Below are positions 22,650-34,214 of a DNA stretch of 64,000 bases, piece after piece. This DNA is from Glebionis coronaria (taxonomy: Eukaryota; Streptophyta; Magnoliopsida; Asterales; Asteraceae), in assembly GCA_025667525.1 (NCBI GenBank), contig CM046878.1:512562274-512626273 (forward strand). The letters run 5' to 3'. The notes beneath the pieces were generated by a model. The model saw only the letters and a list, made by a program, of their open reading frames with translations. It was not told the origin of the DNA and did no database searches. Position 1 is the first letter of the stretch; the number at the start of each line of letters is the position of its first letter. The translations under genes and the position numbers were made by a program.

Positions 22650-24999
22650 GTTACATAGAAAAGGGAAGTCTTCTACTATATGGCGCACTATAGTGAACAT
22701 ATGAGCTAATTTTAAATCTATGCCGAACTCCAATACCATATGTCCTATCCTTATAACTATCCTAAACCTAGATTTCTACCAAAAGCCAAAGTCCAAAACC
22801 TAAAATTGATCCTCAAGGATCTGCTGGTGTGGTTGGTGCACAAAAAAGAGGGTGTTTGCTGACCTTTGATCAAAGTATGAGATTTACATCACAAAACCTT
22901 GACTTTAAGCTAAACAAAACCCCAATTTATATGAACAAAACACTATGTTATCCTAAATGCTAGTTGTAAACAGGTTTAAACCACAAAAAACAAGAACACA
23001 ACCTATATCCTACTGTGGGTTCTACGTCGTAACTTAATGACACTACTTGTTAATTTTATGGCTATTCAGCGAGCTAAGTGTAAAAATGAGTTAAGACAAG
23101 ACATCCTAATACCTATCCAAACTAAAAGAAACCTAAATCTATCTAATTGACAACCAAATCTCCTCTTATGAATCACAAATAACAAGTTTTACTTCTATTT
23201 TTGAATAGAATGTGGATTCACTGATTTCTCTTTCATAAAATAAACAAAATCAACTTTTACACAATAAATACTCAAGGCAAATTAACCAATGATCTATCAC
23301 TACTCTATTGGAGCATGTTCAAACTATTGTTACCCTATTCTTGTGTCACCCAAGGTGAGTAAACAACAGAGCCAAACACCCCTTTAAAAGCTACTAACTA
23401 AGATTTCTTAAGGAAATCTACATTAAACTTGATCAAACTTGTTAAAATCTCTCACAACATGCAAGAAACAAATAAAAAACATAAATTAACAAGAAAATTA
23501 ACACAATCAATCATGAAAACCAAAAAGCATATAAAACTCGAAGAAATCACAAAACTTTTTTGCAAAGTGGATTCAAGCTGGTATTATACCTTGTGGGACC
23601 TACATCCAGGCCCCACAATGGCTGATGCCATCTCCATATTAGCTAGGGTTAAGGACTTATAGAGCTTATGAGGCTTTGGTGCAAATGGACAAAAGAGATT
23701 CAATATCTTCAAACTTGTCAACCAAAGATAATCAGCCTTCTTGTGGTACCTGTTTGATCACAACCACAAAGAAACAAGGAAATATTTCAAGCTTGAAAAG
23801 GTGAAACAAAAAGCTTTGTCAAGGCTTTTGGGATTAGCTTTTCAAACAGTGAATGATAGAAAAAAAGTAGTAAAACAGTATTTTCTCATGAAAACTTTGA
23901 AACACTTTTCTTGAAACAGGCAGATAAATAAACACAGCTTTATAAAAATTGGAAAGCTCTTTAAATTGTTAGTTTAAAGATCATTTGGTTTTATAAAACA
24001 GTGTGTCTCAAAACTTCAATTTTCCAAAAATAACTTTTGAACAAATAAACAGTTTGATAAAAAATTACACTAAAACCTTGTAAAAAAGTAAATAAAGATG
24101 AAATAACAAAATTACACTACTTGGAACACAGCCTTGCAATAATTTTAGAAAAACACTGTGAATATTAATTTAAATAAAAAATTATTGTACAAATCTGGAA
24201 CAAAATGGAAACGGGGTACATGCACACATCAATGGAATGTTCTAGTGCTAGACTGTCATAGGAAACCTTAGCAACGAATTGCCCTAAAAGCCCTTGGTCA
24301 AAATCTTGAAAATGGGTCAAAAAGACCCATGTGATCTCTGCCTTGTGGATGCCCGTTGGGTTGAATGATCTTGGCTGTTGAAAATTTCTTTGGGAGCAAG
24401 ATAAACATAAGAGCCATGGATTTACTGGAAATATTCCTATTTTTCCAAATTAGGAGTGACAGGGGAACAAGAGTGTGGGGTCCACAGCCCACGTGGCATG
24501 TCTCTGGGTGTGAGGTTTGAATGAGTAAAAGGTGAATTGTAAAAATAAAAGACCAATTTAATTTTACCCCTTGATTTAGTGTGAATTAATGCTGGGGTTT
24601 TCTAGGGTTTATGTGGGTGTTAATTCCTGGGATTAAGGAGGGGATTAATACAGTTCTTGTTTCCCTCCCACTATTAATATTAAAATTAAAATATGGTTTA
24701 AAAATAAGGTTAAACGAGTATGGGGGTGACGTGGGTGATCATGGTGAGGTGCGGGGCTGTTATTGGCGAGAGAGGGTGAGGTGGCATGTTGGACCGGGTT
24801 GGATTTAGGTTTGGGCTCGAGTAATATAGGATGGGTGGGTTTCTATTGGGCTTAGTGGGTTTTATCCGGGTTTGGGTTTAGATAATGACACAACAGCTCC
24901 CTAAACTTCCAAGTTTTATGCATATTAAGTTTACACAGCCTTTATAACAATTTCCCTTTATATCAACTATGGCTTAATTGCATATTGAGTCCCTCCATT
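22650..24999. other. unassigned AT-rich sequence
   Basis: I see no gene, no repeat shared with the rest of the window and no clear LTR boundary. Short frames of 60-99 codons show no recognisable domain. Part of it may be the continuation of the G2 3' LTR. GC content rises at 23580-23700 and 24480-24890. Confidence 0.4.
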
Positions 25000-25394
25000 G
25001 TTGTAAACTTGAAATCAAGGACCATTGTTGCAACTTAGAGCATTCTTAAAGGGCCATAAGCGTATATTCTTGAAACTTAAGGAAGAAACTTGCAATTCTG
25101 TGATTTTAAAGGGCCAAAAGTGACAAGACTTCAAAAGTTGAGGTACCATTCTTGACAAATCTTCAAACTTCAAGGACTTCTTAGGAAATTCATCATTCGG
25201 GTCCGGTTCTCTCAGCTGCTTCTTTTCCGTGTTCGGTTTTGCTTGATTCTTTTGATCCTTTGTTGATTTCACGATATGCGTAGCTAAAATACAGAATGAA
25301 CAAACCCAAGCATATTTTTGGGTGTTTTATGATATTTTTAAGCATTTTAAGCCCGATTTGGATGATGAGACTATGTATAAATGCAGTCTCATCA
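25000..25394 (-). repeat. G2 3' LTR, head portion (left limit unknown)
   Basis: In minus-strand sense the LTR begins at 25394 with TGATGAGACTGC, right after the polypurine tract (TAGTATGGGGGAG, 25395-25407). The head is a hairpin GATGAGACT/AGTCTCATC. The matching 5' LTR at 52452-52984 is interrupted by Copia-3, so I could not fix the far end of this LTR. Confidence 0.5.
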
Positions 25395-27290
25395 CTCCCC
25401 CATACTAAACCATTGTCGTGCCCTCACGCAATGATAGAATCAAGTATCTTAGCACCTCCAAAATTCATTTTTATATGACATTTGTTGAAACGTAAATTTA
25501 AATTAACTACGATGTGTGTTTTAGACATAATGTATTTTTCTCATCACGAGAACGTGACTTTTAGGGTCAAAGAATAAGAACACGTAAATGCATCATAGAG
25601 ATAAGTTCGTCATCCTCGATTTTCACCCAATTCCATGCTAAGCGTGAAACAAGATCATTGTCATTATAAGTTAGTAATGCTAAAACTACTCATATGTTGT
25701 AATCACGTACTTAAACTCCCTTATTCCTAAGGTGTATCTCTTATATTTTATTTTTGTCTTAATGATCACGAGGATACATTTTTTACTTATGCGTGAATAG
25801 AGATTAGGTCCAAAAATAGAGCATTAACGGTGTAATCAAAATCATTGAATTAATAATTTCTCCTAATAGACAACGATATCAAAAAACTAAGTCAAAAAAG
25901 GATCGATAAACACGGTTTTAGAACGGTTTTGAACATTTAACTTATTACCAATTTTTGGATTGGTTTACCTCCAACTTTTAGTTAACTTCACCATGAAGTG
26001 TTTATTATGGCTTTGGTTTGCCCTTGTATTTTGTTTAACCTCGCCATGAGGTGTTTATTATGACTTGACGTATATCCTCACGCTAAGGCGAATTTTGGAT
26101 CTTTAAGGCTTCAAGATTTAAGACATTCACTTTCATTTTTCGCATAGATTTTTCGGCCTTTTGAGCTTCGATTTTTTTGCTTGATTTAGGTGAATAGGAA
26201 CTTAAATTATTGTTGGGGAAGCCTTTGATTATTCGGGTGCCTATACTTCAAAACCGTGACGCTGGAGAATCCTTAATGTTTTCCCAACTGAATTACATGG
26301 AAGCTACTAGAATCAATTAGAAACCAACAGTAGAGATTAAATCGCTAAGTCAATATTTATTAACAATTTATTTTATTAAAGCGTGGGGAGAATAAGCAAA
26401 TAATTAGGACACATGAATTTTTGAAAGAATGCGAGTACTCTACGTTTAGCATATTAACCTATAATTAACGTTGTCATTTCTCGTCCTTAATTTAATGAGA
26501 CTTAGCCTAATATAGTTAAGGAATCGAAGCTAATTGCTCAACACGCACGGTCGAGTAAAAAATTACTCTTATTCTCACCATCGGAAAACCTACATTCGTG
26601 TCTTAAACACTTATGAAAAACAAGAAAAAAATTTAAATTTGGCCACTTTTAGCCTTATTTTGCATAAAACGATAACAAAAAGATGAAAATTGGATTGCGT
26701 GATGACGTAAGCAAGGTGATGTATCTATTCACCCTCATACTAAAACTAAGCATTGTCCTCAACGTTTTGAGTCTAAGGGTGAAATACCCCCATACTAGAG
26801 ACGAAAAGTCGATTGCTTAATCTCGAGCATGGAAAGGGTATAACGAATAATCTAAAAGCCCTTTATGAATTATGCTAATATGATAAATGTTAGAATGTAA
26901 AAGGATATCATCGGATATCGGAATCTTCAAAGGCAACGATCGAAGCTAGAGTGATACGTAAAACGAACACGAGAGGCTTCAATGATGACGATGAACCTAA
27001 TAAATCACAATCACAAACAACCATGAAACAAAGGTTGGAAGAGCACAAGTCCCCTCGTTACATTAATCTAAGAAAGCAATGATATGTACAAGGATAAGCA
27101 TGGGATTTCCCCCACGAGGCACCTCGTTTTTGATAACCGAGTCAAGAGCTCGACTCGAATCCCCATAAATATGATCATTTAGGGATTATCATGGTATTGT
27201 CATTTTTGGTGGGTGTTACATGGTAAACAAGGCCCAAAAAGCACATAAAGTACTTAAAAACCTGATATACGTATACCGGGGTTAAATATA
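25395..27290 (-). other. G2 3' untranslated region
   Basis: Non-coding. It shares strings with the Athila-like 3' region: CTTATTCCTAAGGTGTATCTC (25730, compare 38309) and the GAGTC...GACTC section near 27140 (compare 39830). It also has a pre-PPT hairpin CATTGCGTG/CACGACAATG around AGGG at 25411-25433. Polypurine strings on the minus strand are at about 26735, 26790 and 27110. Confidence 0.7.
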
Positions 27291-28372
27291 GCGTCTTCGT
27301 TTTTGGATGAAATACAAAACAATGCTACTCCAACCGTAAGCAAAACCCCAAAGGGGTAAAAGAAAATAGAGAGAAGATAGATGGGTGGGACAATGGGTGG
27401 GCCAATATCATGAGCTACTCGAGGTAGACTCACACCAAGAAAATGAAAAGATTTCCATTTATTGCATCGGTGGAAGACCGAGATTTCCCTAAAAGTGCGA
27501 TTCCGGGATCGAATATCTCGTCCCCGGTGGTAAAGTGTGAAGAAACATACGGGGCTTCCCCCACACTAAAACCACACGAAGCATCGTCAAAAGGAGCAGA
27601 CGAGCTCGTAGCACTCATAAACGCGGTGATGACAGAGTTAGACTTGTATAAAAATCATTTAAATCAATTTTAAAATCTTTTCCTTTTTCATCATTTTTTA
27701 ACTCTTTATGAAAACCCGATTTAATTATGTCGAAAAGATTTGGCGTTTCAAAATCAATATTAGTGTCGCTAAAAATTCTCAAATTTAAGTCGTGGGTGGG
27801 GGGGGAGGTACATAATAAAAACTCTCAAAATGATGATAAATAAAGAACACCGCCCCCTCGGGGTTAACATATTCGTCATACTTATGAACGTTAATATCTT
27901 CGATTTCTTCATCATAGATAGGCTCGTCAAACCAAGGTTTGTCGTTCCCCTCATTCGGGATTTTAGAAACTCTCTCGAAAAGATCATGATCAAGCACGAA
28001 ACCATCATTCATTTGTGGGGATTATTGATAAGTTAAATCCTCACGAATGAGGTGAACGTAATTCTCATTTGAGGAGTGTTGATTAGGTAACTCCTCGAGA
28101 ATTGGTATGTGAGTTGGTTCGTTATTATTAAAAATAAGACGTTCCAACTCATCAAGTTCGGCCTCAAGATTGGTAAAATCTACCTCACTTGTAGGTGAAA
28201 GTGGAGGTAAAAGAGCTAGCTCTCGTTCAATAATTTCATTAATCTCGGGCTCAAAAGACGAAATCATCATACTCACCACTCGAAGAATTCTTTTTTGGAG
28301 AATCAAAAATAACTTGTGGATTTTTGAGTATGTGATAAATTTCGGCAAAATCATCCTAATCGTCTTTTTCAA
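27291..28372 (-). pseudogene. G2 third ORF: acidic region, FDPGI motif, hydrophobic stretch
   Basis: Broken frames on the minus strand. 28372-28022 and 28012-27785 are acidic (DEEIEDINVHKYDEY). 27618-27430 holds GDEIFDPGIALLGKS. About 30 codons further, near 27380-27300, one frame gives a hydrophobic run (LSSLYFLLPLWGFAYGW and more). Order and spacing match the G1 third ORF (9525-10230), which supports a common protein. It lies directly downstream of the G2 protease, with no RT between. Function unknown. Confidence 0.5.
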
Positions 28373-29339
28373 AGAAAGTGTCGATGTGAGAACTCACAAC
28401 CATGGTCTTACAAGTCAAATGACTATGATTAGGTGACATTTCAATGACGAGAGGATTGGTGTCTATAAAACCTTTAGCCTCAATGGATATTGGGCTAGGT
28501 GATGGAGGCACTTCAATGGATTTAGAAGTCGATGCCTCAAAGACGTGGTCCTTCGAAGGTGGTGAAGACGAGTCCATATTAGTCATTGTCGTGATGGCAC
28601 TAACGTCTCCCTTCGGAATTGTTTGTTCACTTTGTTCGCCGAATACATCCCAAAATGATTTTTCATCCATAAATTTACGAATACCATTTTCATTTAAGTA
28701 CACATATTCATTATCCTTAAAATCTTCATCTCTAAAACCGTTACTTTTAATTCTTTCAAAACATGAATCTAGCCTCATTATTTTCGCTAAAGTATGAAAT
28801 TTGAAATCATTAACTTTTGGAACCTCGGTTTTGTCATGATCATTTGATATTTGGGATCTACTCGCGAAAAAGTCCATTTTATCCTCCCCATAAGTCATAG
28901 TTAATTTCCCACCGTGAACGTCGATTACAGCTCGATCCATCGATAAAAATGTTCGATAAAAAATAATGGGACATTTAGGGTCACACTCTTAATCGGAAAT
29001 GACGAAGTCCGCGGGAAAAATAAACTTTCCAATCTTAACGTAGACATCCTCGGTTATACCAACTGGTTTGAGTGGTGTACAATTTGCAAGCTCGAGTGTC
29101 ATGTTCGTGGGGATAATATTAGGCAATCTCATCAATTTCCAAAGAGAATGAGGCATGAGATTGATGCTAGCACCTAAATCGGCAAGTGCTATACATCCCT
29201 CAATCTCGGGAAAATCACAAGGTAAAAGAAATTGGCCCAGATCTTCTTCCTTTCTCGGCATATGCCTTTTAGGCTTTTTAAGAAGAATCGAAGCACAAGT
29301 TTCTTCAAGGGTCACTTTAGTTAAGTCTATGAAACTCTC
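28373..29339 (-). pseudogene. G2 aspartic protease and following spacer
   Basis: The protease is at 29315-28989: MTLEETCASIL, FLLPCDFPEIEG, the active site in [18 protein letters not shown], and TLELANCTPLKPVGITEDV. A TAA replaces a codon just after FVISD (near 28988), and the frame continues (DRAVIDVHGGKLTMTYGEDK) through 28356 into a Ser/Pro-rich part. The protein is cut at 29339 by Copia-2; its upstream part is at 50515-51123, and the frame joins across the insertion. No RT or integrase is present. Confidence 0.82.
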
Positions 29340-29642
29340 TGTTGGAAATACGTTTTTACGTATTTAGAAAGGATCGGTCACTCCAACAATATAAATGTAG
29401 ATTGGGCTCGTGATCTAATATGTAAACAATATAGCCCATCAAGTCCATATGTAGGGTGGGCTATATATACCCCCTCCTAGCATGTTAGGAGGGGTTGGTC
29501 ATTAAGTAGTTCACTTATTCATTTCATCTTTCTCTCCATTCTCTTCTTTCTCTCTCTAACTTTCCCTCTCTAGTTCTTCATCTTCCTCCCTTCTTTAGAT
29601 CATTCAAACACTTGTACAATCCTAAGAAACTAAGGACCTACA
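29340..29642 (+). repeat. Copia-2 5' LTR
   Basis: 303 bp. The head has AAATACGT/ACGTATTT and TTGGA/TCCAA inverted repeats. The TATA-like TATATATA near 29462 is followed directly by CCCCTCCTA/TTAGGAGGGG, a hairpin with loop GCATG. Confidence 0.92.
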
Positions 29643-29657
29643 ATTGGTATCAAGAGC
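29643..29657 (+). promoter_or_regulatory. Copia-2 primer-binding site (initiator tRNA-Met type)
   Basis: ATTGGTATCAAGAGC immediately after the LTR, identical to Copia-1. Confidence 0.8.
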
Positions 29658-31986
29658 TATGGTTGAATTTTTGGATTTGCGTGTTTTTTTATCTATTGAT
29701 TTGGTGGTAAAAATTTTCTTCTTTCACAATTTTTTTCTCGTCTATCTTTTACTTTCAGTTTAAGTGTTATGGCAAAATGGTTTTTATATTATAAATTTTT
29801 TTCTTTATAGTCGTTTATCAACTTTTGTCTCAACACGAAACCAATCTTGATATTGTCTCAAATTTTACAGTTTATCTATTTTATAATTGGTTTCATGGTC
29901 TTGATATTGTCTTGTTTTAAGATTGGTTTCTGTGTATCAATTTTTATATCAAGATAAACTTTTGGCCTCTGTGTATCAGTTTTATCATCTTTATCAAGAT
30001 TTTGTCTCTGTGTATATTTTTTGATATTACGATCTGTCATTTTTGTCATTATACACATTTCGATCGAAATATTGCGATCGCAAAAACCTTAGGGTTTCTA
30101 CATTGCGATCGAATATGCCGATAGCCATATTGCAATCTACTATTACGATCACATATTGCGATCTAATATTACGATCACAAATTGCGATCTAATATTACGA
30201 TCGTATCTTGCGATCTAAAGTTACGATCAGATATTGCGATGGAAAAGTTTGAATAATCCGATGGAAAAGTTTGATATTGCGATGGAAAAGTTTGATATTG
30301 CGATGGAACAGAATAAATATTGCGATGACTTGACTCTTATTGCGATGACTGTTATCGTTATTGCGATGACTTTAGTTACTGTTTAGTTTGACTCGTTCTA
30401 TAATGCGATATAACCATGTCTCGTCCTTTACAAAAACTAAACAAGATCTACAAACAACACAAGACTCGGACTCACTCATACAACTCGACTCGACCAAAAC
30501 CACACCTTCGACTCGAACTGTCCACCCTCGACTCAACTTAACAACATAACTAGCACCTTGACTCACTCATAAAACTCAAGACGCAACACCTAGACTCAAC
30601 ATCGACCCAGCCTTGAACACCCTCGAACATATAACCAACTACCTCGACACACACGTATCGACTCAAACATACCCAACGCCAACACCAACATACCCGACAC
30701 TAACACCAACAAACTCGACTCCAACACCACACCTACGATCGACATCAAACCCAAACGTTTTTTCTCCACAAACAAATCCACATCTAAAATACCATCTAGA
30801 CTCAAACCTAATCAAAAAAAATCTCAGATTCAATTCGATTTAGACATGCATGCCAAGATCTATGAAGATCTAACACGAAATAAAACACCATCACAGGTCT
30901 TTCGAGCTTAATCAATAAACCATCGTCGATCGTGACTCAAAAACCTAAACCGTAACATAAACACAAACGTGACTTAAATACCTACCTGAGACCTTTCTGA
31001 AAAAAGATCTTGAAGCTATATACTCAGAGATCTTGAAACTATATTCGTTCATCGAATATAATTTGAGGCTTGCCCATTTATGAATTGTTTATAGGTTGAG
31101 GTTTATTCGTGTGTGGTTGTTTCGAAAGTGGGTAATCTGATTACGAATGATATGATGAGATTGGTTTTGAGGAGATGCGTTTTGATTAATTTGTTATGAG
31201 ATTAGGATGAGATTTGATATATGATTTGGTTTGAGAAGTGGATTTAGAGATGATAGATATGAGACTGATTATTTATTTTGATTTTTTTTGTTTGTCTGCG
31301 ATGGAGTTTTTTAGGTGAGAGAGGGGCGGACAATCCCAAGATTTAGGTTTAGGGTTATATGTGAGAAAATTTAGGGTTGGGTGTTTTTATACTCACAATG
31401 TTGACTGCCCCGTGTTTTTGTCCATATTGAGAATTTTGGGCCACGTTAACTTATCTGTTTATACACGTTTTAGAAATATTTTACAATTAAAAGTTCTAAA
31501 CGTTTTAAATTTATTGAACGTTTTGGCAAAGTTATTCACGTGTTTTGGAAAATTCATTGTGCTCGGATGGAGTAAATTTTAACGGGTCGAGCTTTATGGT
31601 ATGTTTTGGACATAAATTGTTGGGTCGATCATTATATTAACTGAAGGTATTTAGTGGGTCGAATAATTTTTTGCAAGTGAATTTGGGATGACCGACTAAA
31701 TATCTGAATGTTGCAAAATTAATCTGGTTGGATTAATTAGTTTACGAGCTTTATTTTTGGAGTGAGCCGTGTTTGAATTGGACTTCAGTTTGTTTTATCA
31801 ACGTTTGAGCCGACAAAAATTATTGAGCCGAGAAAAGAGTTATATCACCAAACGAGGATTTTTAAGAGTTATTTACGGATCTTTCGTTGGTTTTGTCATA
31901 TCCCGTGAATTTCAATTTCTAAGTTTCTTCAGGAGCTTTAAATAACAAAATCAACCACGACAACATTTATCTTTCATCAAAATTCA
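29658..31986 (+). other. Copia-2 long leader with octamer array
   Basis: No gene. An octamer array of ATTGCGAT/ATTACGAT is at 30060-30390; its last part has the regular unit TATTGCGATGGAAAAGTTTG. It is followed at 30430-30830 by a C/A-rich tract with repeated CTCGACT and ACACC, whose short frames (Pro/Thr-rich) are by-products. 30840-31986 shows nothing recognisable; at 2.3 kb the leader is unusually long. Confidence 0.7.
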
Positions 31987-34032
31987 ATGGAATCATTGAA
32001 TTCGGCATTTCACGAGGGAGAACTGCAACACATGCAACTCAAAGAGATCAAATTGCGTCAAAAACATTGGAAATCTTTCACGAGCTCAAGACACACCTTG
32101 CAATTCTCTATGCGCACAACATGACTGAACTTCCAGCCTTAGTACAAATGTTCTTTGGCAAAGTGGATAATTACAAAGAGAAGATTTTTAACAATTTGGA
32201 TGAGTTACAGTTGCAATTTGAAAGAGAGACTCTTCATGAGGTTAAAGCGAAGATATGTCTAGAAATCCTTCGCACACAGTTTAAGGAATTCTTTGCCTCT
32301 ACAATGGAACCTCCTTTTGACTATTCGACTCCAATCCTTCACCAGATTTTCAACTTGCATACGTGTTGCCAGACTGAAACCTTTAGAAGTGGTTTACTCA
32401 ATCACATCAATATACTTGAGAAGTGTATTGAGGTCAGGTTAGTTAATTACAACGAGATACGGTTGAAAAAGAGTCAGATTCAAAGAATCAAGGAGTCATC
32501 TAAATCATTGCATGCAGCAATACCTCATGAACATGAGAGAGAGACACACTTCAAGCTGTCGTCAAAAGATGATCAGATCTGTCGGGTGCAAGAAATAGGT
32601 GCCAATTTGGTCATCACTGGAAGCAATGGCAAGGAATCAGGAGGAAAGCATGAAACGAGCAGCAAGTCACAAGCACCAACTGTTCAGGTGCCAAGTTTCA
32701 ATAATATACAGCATGTTGAGCATTCTGAACCTAATTATGCCAAACATGGGATGGAAAAGAGTGATAGCAATACCACTTCTGATTCATCTGATGTGAGTCA
32801 TAATGGGGGAGAAAGTGTTCAAAATGATAAACATCATGAAAAGTGCTTTATGACTGCTTCTTTAAATAATTCTGATTCTATGTTTAAAGAGCTCAAAACG
32901 ATCATAGCTCAACAATCAAAAGATCTTGAGGATGCCAAACTTGAATTTCGAAGAAAACAAACAAATTTGAAACATATTTTGAAAAACTTGAAAAGTCAAA
33001 CGTTGTTCTTGAACGAAAATTGGATCAAAAAGTTCTAGATTCTAAAGCTGAAAAGGATAATCTTTTGAAACAAATTAAGTTGCTAGAATCTAAGTTGGCA
33101 TCCTAAGATGAATTGCTCAAAGAGAATGAGACCTTAAAGGCTCAAGTACAGGAAAAGGTATTTTCTATACCTGCGTTGAAAAACGAACTGAGGAAAACTA
33201 AAGGAACTAGTGTGGACACTAAGATTGAAAAACCATCAATCTTGAGGAAACCGCCTACAAATCAGTCCATAAAACGACCGACTGCATTTAGATCCGAGCG
33301 ACCACAATCCTCGAGACCGCAGTTTGCCTCCCAAGTTGATATGGTCCATCTTTCTAGACCAGTTACTCCACCAACCAGGGCCAATGTGACTAAAACAGCT
33401 TTTGCAAGACCTAATCACATGATTTCATCTAGTCTCCCTAGACATAGTCCAAAGAATACGTCTCGAACTAGTTCAAATGATGTTCGCCATAAATTTGGTC
33501 TAAAGGAAGCTATTCAAAAGACACAAGTAAGAGATAGGAATTTTAAACCTATCAGATGCCTTCTAGATTACCCAACACTGCTAACCGTAGCATGTCATAT
33601 CCTAGGAGCATCAATCAATCATCTAGGAATTCTAGATCTTACTCGGACATTAAATATGCTACTTGTAAAACATGTAAGAAATGTGTCTTTAAAGTCAATC
33701 ATGATTCTTGTGTCAAGAAATTACTTAGTGAGGTGAACTCTCGTGCTAGACTTAAATCCCAGTGGGTAGCTAAAATCAAACCCATTGGTAAAATGTGGCG
33801 CCCCACTAGTAGAACTTTCACTCTTGTAGGAAACGAGTGCCCTTTAACCAGGATAGTCTCCTATTCTACTAAGACTACTAGGGAGGAAATTGAAAAGGAT
33901 GATACATCACTTAAGCCTGAACTTAAGGTTTTCTATAAAAGGAAACGTTTGCCAGCTAAGACAAGTGAATCATCTCCTCAGGTCACCTCTCGCACAAGAA
34001 AAGAAAACTATGAATCCCCGCATGGTTCTTAG
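31987..34032 (+). pseudogene. Copia-2 coding remnant: coiled-coil spacer protein
   Basis: Starts at the ATG at 31987 (MESLNSAFHEGEL). The frame shifts near 32060 to the long frame 32067-33038 (FFGKVDNYKEKIFNNLDELQLQFERE, LRTQFKEFFAST, then a Ser/His-rich part), and again near 33000 to a Lys/Glu/Leu-rich coiled coil (LLKENETLKAQVQEKV). It ends in a basic part with CKTCKKCVF and CPLTRIVSYS. The order corresponds to the spacer between nucleocapsid and protease in Copia-1 (14871-17740). Capsid and zinc knuckle are missing upstream, and protease, integrase and RT are missing downstream. It may have been a stand-alone ORF of a deletion derivative. Confidence 0.75.
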
Positions 34033-34214
34033 ATAGATATCGCTAACCCACATAAAAGCATACAAACTCCTAATGAGAATGTAGGTACCAAAGTCCATGT
34101 TCAACAAGAACACAACGGTCCAATCTTTGTATACCGTACAACTAAGGACACTCTCAGAGTTTGGTTGCTGAAGAAGTTGATATCTAAGAACCAAGTGTCT
34201 CAAGGGATTTACAA

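Noticed and set aside
22650..25000. Searched for a host gene in the least repetitive part of the window.
   Set aside because: No frame above 100 codons, no recognisable motif, no consistent exon series.
25015..25272. 85-codon minus-strand ORF near the G2 3' LTR.
   Set aside because: It lies inside the LTR head; composition is ordinary and no domain is seen.
30596..30843. Pro/Thr-rich frame (TPTPTYPTLTPT) in the Copia-2 leader.
   Set aside because: It comes from a C/A-rich low-complexity tract with CTCGACT repeats; an opposite-strand frame is equally open and no domain is seen.
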